Shown one piece after another: positions 13,690 to 16,067 of a DNA stretch of 16,067 bases. The notes beneath the pieces were generated by a model, which searched no databases, had not been told where the DNA came from, and saw only the letters and a list, made by a program, of their open reading frames with translations. The DNA is taken from positions 1 to 16,067 of the forward strand of contig JAEWCM010000197.1 of assembly GCA_023390635.1 (NCBI GenBank), given 5' to 3'. Both the position numbers and the translations under genes were made by a program. Numbering within the stretch: the first letter of the stretch is position 1; every line of letters begins with the position of its first letter. This DNA is from Bacillota bacterium. Its GTDB lineage: Bacteria; Bacillota; Desulfitobacteriia; Desulfitobacteriales; Desulfitobacteriaceae.

Positions 13690-13720
13690 CCTTTCGGATA
13701 GTTTTACGAAAGGCTTTTTT
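13688..13720 (+). terminator. Riboswitch attenuator (intrinsic terminator)
   Basis: AGCCTTTCG (13688-13696) and CGAAAGGCT (13707-13715) form a perfect 9-bp stem followed by T's to 13720. It lies between the aptamer and cbiM, so it is the probable off-switch. A competing helix is CTACGG (13627-13632) with CCGTAG (13684-13689), which uses the first bases of the terminator arm. Confidence 0.85.
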
Positions 13721-13740
13721 GATTTATGGAGGTGTGGAGT

Positions 13741-14493
13741 GTGTCAAAACTGGAAAAAGGGTTGACGATGGTCGGTTTTATTTTTGCTTTTCTTTTTGGG
13801 TTTTTACCCAGTGCCAATGCGATGCATATTATGGAGGGATTTCTGCCACCGCAGTGGTGCATTGTCTGGGGAGCTTTGGCCTTGCCTTTCTTAATTATCG
13901 GACTTTTTTCCATTAAAAAAATTATTTCCCACAATGCGAAAGTAAAGCTGCTGCTGGCTATGGCCGGAGCCTTTACCTTTGTTTTGTCTGCGTTAAAGAT
14001 TCCTTCAGTTACGGGAAGTTCATCTCATCCCACAGGTGTAGGCTTTGGGTCCATCCTGTTCGGACCGACGGCCATGGTAGTGATTGGAGTAATCGTCTTA
14101 TTATTCCAAGCTCTTTTGTTAGCCCATGGAGGACTGACGACCTTGGGGGCCAATACCTTTTCTATGGCGATTGTTGGTCCTTTGGTAGCCTTTGGCATCT
14201 ATAAGCTGGTAAAGAAATTAAAAGGGCCACAATGGTTAGGCGTATTTTTAGCTGCTTCCTTAGCTGATTTGGCCACATATGTGGTAACCTCGTTCCAGTT
14301 GGCGCTTGCGTTTCCTGCTCCCGGCGGAGGGCTTCTGGAATCCTTTACTAAGTTTATGGGAATTTTTGCTGTGACCCAGATTCCTTTAGCGATTAGTGAA
14401 GGAATTCTCACCGTATTGATGCTGAATGCAGTCTCTGCCTATACCTCCGACGAATTGCAGGAGTTAGGGGTAATGAGTGGGGAGGTCAGATAA
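13741..14493 (+). CDS. cbiM: Cobalt ECF transporter substrate-capture protein CbiM
   Basis: The 250-residue membrane protein is the cobalt-binding S component of the CbiMNQO importer. After a signal-peptide-like N-terminus (about 1-27, ending SANA) comes the invariant MHIMEGFLP motif. Cleavage before it would expose the Met-His N-terminus used to bind cobalt (His29). Further conserved parts are SSSHPTGVGFG (about 94-104), LLLAHGGLTTLGANTFSMAIVGP (about 128-150) and the last helix IPLAISEGILTVLML. About six to seven hydrophobic spans are present. The GTG at 13741 is chosen because GGAGGTG (13728-13734) lies six bases upstream; ATG 13726 has no ribosome site and ATG 13768 is a weaker alternative. 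The gene is controlled by the cobalamin riboswitch and attenuator. Confidence 0.96.
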   Translation: MSKLEKGLTMVGFIFAFLFGFLPSANAMHIMEGFLPPQWCIVWGALALPFLIIGLFSIKKIISHNAKVKLLLAMAGAFTFVLSALKIPSVTGSSSHPTGVGFGSILFGPTAMVVIGVIVLLFQALLLAHGGLTTLGANTFSMAIVGPLVAFGIYKLVKKLKGPQWLGVFLAASLADLATYVVTSFQLALAFPAPGGGLLESFTKFMGIFAVTQIPLAISEGILTVLMLNAVSAYTSDELQELGVMSGEVR

Positions 14494-14495
14494 TA

Positions 14496-14837
14496 GTGAA
14501 GAAGAATATCGGATATACCTTATTGGGAATTGGCTTGGTGATTATCTTGGCGGCGGTTCCCCTATTCATTAACCGTGAATCGGAATTCGGCGGTTCAGAC
14601 GATAAGGCAGAAAACCTGATCGGTGAATTAGATGCCAATTATGAGCCTTGGGCCGCTCCTATATGGGAACCGCCGGGGGGAGAGACAGAGAGCCTGTTGT
14701 TTGCACTTCAGGCTGCCCTCGGAGCAGGAGTCATTGGTTATGGTTTGGGATATCTGAAGGGACGGGGAAAGACTAAGCCTGATGGAAAAGCAGTGGGCAA
14801 AGATGGAAAACATGCGAAGGCTGCCGCAAAACCATGA
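14496..14837 (+). CDS. cbiN: Cobalt transporter accessory protein CbiN
   Basis: The 113-residue protein helps CbiM take up cobalt. It has two membrane spans (about 6-25 and 66-88) around a short extracytoplasmic loop with the family motifs GGSDDKAE (about 32-39) and YEPWAAPIWEPPGGETESLL (about 49-68). The Lys/Gly-rich C-terminal tail (KGRGKTKPDGKAVGKDGKHA) is cytoplasmic and longer than in many relatives. Its GTG start lies two bases after the cbiM stop, with GGAGGT nine bases upstream. It overlaps cbiQ by four bases (ATGA), so translation is coupled. Confidence 0.95.
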   Translation: MKKNIGYTLLGIGLVIILAAVPLFINRESEFGGSDDKAENLIGELDANYEPWAAPIWEPPGGETESLLFALQAALGAGVIGYGLGYLKGRGKTKPDGKAVGKDGKHAKAAAKP

Positions 14838-15616
14838 TTCTGTTGGATAAAATGGCTTATTCCTCCAAGTTGAGGGATAAGAGTTCTACATTAAAGCTGA
14901 TTTTTGCCCTTTCCACTTTAGTGGCTTGTCTTTGGGCCGATTCCCGGAGTGTTTCGGTCTTCATCATTCTTTTGATGGGTTGGGCTGCGGTGGGCAGAGG
15001 AGGGACCCCTCTGTCCTATTATTTGAAACTGATGCTGGTTCCCTGCGCTTTTCTTTTTTTAGGGGTACTGACAATTATCATCGATATCGGAGACCGGGGA
15101 TTTTGGACAGTTAAGCTGGGAGGTTTTTTCTTCAGTGTTTCTGCTCAAGGAGTAGAGATGGCCTTTAATCTGGTGCTCAGGGCTTTAGGGGCAGTTTCCT
15201 GTTTGTATTTTTTAACCCTCACTACTTCCATTATGGATATTATATCTGTTCTTAAACGTTGGAAGATGCCTGCTCTTTTTCTGGAACTGATGATGCTGAT
15301 TTATCGTTTCATTTTTATCCTTTTGGAAGTTTTAAATCGGATGCATATCTCTGAGCAAGCCCGTTTGGGCAATGCCGGCATGAAGGCCCGTTTTCGCGGT
15401 GCAGCCGGGATTGCTTCATCTTTATTTATTTGTTCCATGAGAAAAGGTGAGGCTTTGTTTAATGCCATGGAAGCAAGAGGGTACGACGGGGAGATCCGGG
15501 TCCCGGGGCAAACCGATAGGGGCTCAAAGAAAGAATGGGCATGTCTCCTTGCCTTTGATGGAATTTTGCTAATTATTATATTATTGATTAAACTAGAAGG
15601 AGGGGCTTTTCTATGA
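14834..15616 (+). CDS. cbiQ: Cobalt ECF transporter transmembrane component CbiQ
   Basis: The 260-residue protein is the T component that couples CbiM to the ATPase. It has about five hydrophobic spans (roughly 20-35, 38-52, 62-85, 100-130 and 238-256). A cytoplasmic region carries the coupling-helix motifs of the family, LGNAGMKARFRGAAG (about 176-190) and KGEALFNAMEARGYDG (about 203-218), the latter being the Ala-Arg-Gly signature contacting the ATPase. The start ATG overlaps the cbiN stop (ATGA), and its own stop overlaps the cbiO start in the same way. Confidence 0.95.
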   Translation: MILLDKMAYSSKLRDKSSTLKLIFALSTLVACLWADSRSVSVFIILLMGWAAVGRGGTPLSYYLKLMLVPCAFLFLGVLTIIIDIGDRGFWTVKLGGFFFSVSAQGVEMAFNLVLRALGAVSCLYFLTLTTSIMDIISVLKRWKMPALFLELMMLIYRFIFILLEVLNRMHISEQARLGNAGMKARFRGAAGIASSLFICSMRKGEALFNAMEARGYDGEIRVPGQTDRGSKKEWACLLAFDGILLIIILLIKLEGGAFL

Positions 15617-16067
15617 AAGAGCCAATCCTGAGAATTACGGATCTTCACTATACTTATCCCAATAAAGTTCATGTTTTGAAAGGTATCAGCCTGGAGATTG
15701 AACGGGGACAGAGAGTGGCGGTGATGGGCTCCAACGGTTCGGGAAAAACAACTTTTTTTCTTTGTCTGAACGGAGTGCTTAAGCCGCAGCATGGTAATAT
15801 TTATTTTGCGGGGAAAAAGGTGGATTCCAGCAAGAAGTCTTTGCTGGAACTGAAAAAAAATGTGGGAATAGTATTTCAGGACCCTGATTCCCAGCTCTTT
15901 CTCCCTATTGTCGAACAGGAGATTGCCTTTGGGGTTATGAATCTGAGATTGCCGGAAGATCGAGTAATGCGTCAGGTGGATGACGTAATTAAAAAATTGG
16001 AATTAAAAGAACTGCGCCATCAGCCGACTCACTTTCTCAGTTACGGTCAGAAAAAGCGGGTGTCCAT
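15613..16067 (+). CDS. cbiO: Cobalt ECF transporter ATPase CbiO (3' end outside window)
   Basis: The first 151 codons are present and run off the window edge. The protein opens MKEPILRITDLHYTYPNKVH, an aromatic A-loop region, followed by Walker A GSNGSGKTT (about 39-47), Q-loop VFQDPDSQLF (about 88-97), and the signature LSYGQKKRVS (about 142-151) at the edge. The Tyr in LSYGQKKR, in place of the usual second Gly, is common in ECF ATPases. Walker B and the switch His lie beyond the window. AAGGAGGGG lies about eight bases before the ATG, which overlaps the cbiQ stop by four bases. It powers cobalt uptake. Confidence 0.95.
   Translation, partial: MKEPILRITDLHYTYPNKVHVLKGISLEIERGQRVAVMGSNGSGKTTFFLCLNGVLKPQHGNIYFAGKKVDSSKKSLLELKKNVGIVFQDPDSQLFLPIVEQEIAFGVMNLRLPEDRVMRQVDDVIKKLELKELRHQPTHFLSYGQKKRVS

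Noticed and set aside
13719..13916. Alternative frame ORF over the start of cbiM
   Set aside because: It is a shadow of cbiM, whose signal peptide and MHIMEGFLP motif fix the true frame.
1..16067. A new defence, CRISPR or mobile genetic system
   Set aside because: No CRISPR repeats, nuclease, transposase, integrase, toxin-antitoxin pair or phage gene could be recognised; nearly all genes fall in known housekeeping, transport or regulation families.

Overview
The window looks like a chromosomal segment of an endospore-former-type Bacillota (Firmicutes) bacterium, possibly of the Desulfitobacterium/Peptococcaceae kind. This is inferred from strong AGGAGG-type ribosome binding sites, intrinsic terminators, a lipoprotein with a Gram-positive-style leader, a TolC-independent MacA-like adaptor, a cobalamin-riboswitch-controlled cbiMNQO cluster and moderate G+C. 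No 16S or other decisive marker is present, so the genus is a guess. I see no tRNA, rRNA, CRISPR array, transposase or phage gene.

Layout, left to right. (1) 1-128: the last 41 codons of a membrane protein, then a terminator. (2) 391-990: an orphan lipoprotein of unknown function with a possible small upstream ORF. (3) 1025-1206: a G+C-rich long imperfect palindrome able to fold as one rod-like hairpin. (4) 1228-2960, minus strand: a two-gene DrrA/DrrB-type ABC exporter (ATPase, then permease). (5) 3284-5438, plus strand: a histidine kinase and an OmpR-family response regulator, divergent from the exporter and plausibly controlling it. (6) 5534-6310, minus strand: a DUF6904-like protein of unknown function, sharing a bidirectional terminator with the response regulator, followed by a 380-bp A+T-rich intergenic region. 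(7) 6690-9280, plus strand: a damage-repair cluster of a fused methionine sulfoxide reductase MsrAB, a MutT-type NUDIX hydrolase, a HAD phosphatase and an ArsC/Spx-fold thioredoxin-like protein, closed by a terminator. (8) 9456-12207, plus strand: a MacA/MacB-like tripartite export operon (adaptor, ATPase, FtsX-type permease). (9) 12204-13217, minus strand: a GT2 glycosyltransferase fused to a GtrA membrane domain, whose stop codon overlaps that of the permease. (10) 13394-16067, plus strand: promoter, cobalamin riboswitch with attenuator, and cbiM-cbiN-cbiQ-cbiO (cobalt ECF transporter; cbiO is cut by the window end).

Together the window holds envelope/export functions (two ABC exporters, a sensor-regulator pair, a lipoprotein, a lipid-linked sugar transferase), an oxidative-damage repair cluster, and cobalt uptake that is shut off by B12. 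I did not find a clearly new multi-gene system. The items most worth a second look are the long palindromic element at 1025-1206, the riboswitch expression platform with an embedded micro-ORF, the intramembrane-type kinase with a long basic cytoplasmic N-terminus, the adaptor lacking its helical hairpin, and the DUF6904-like protein.
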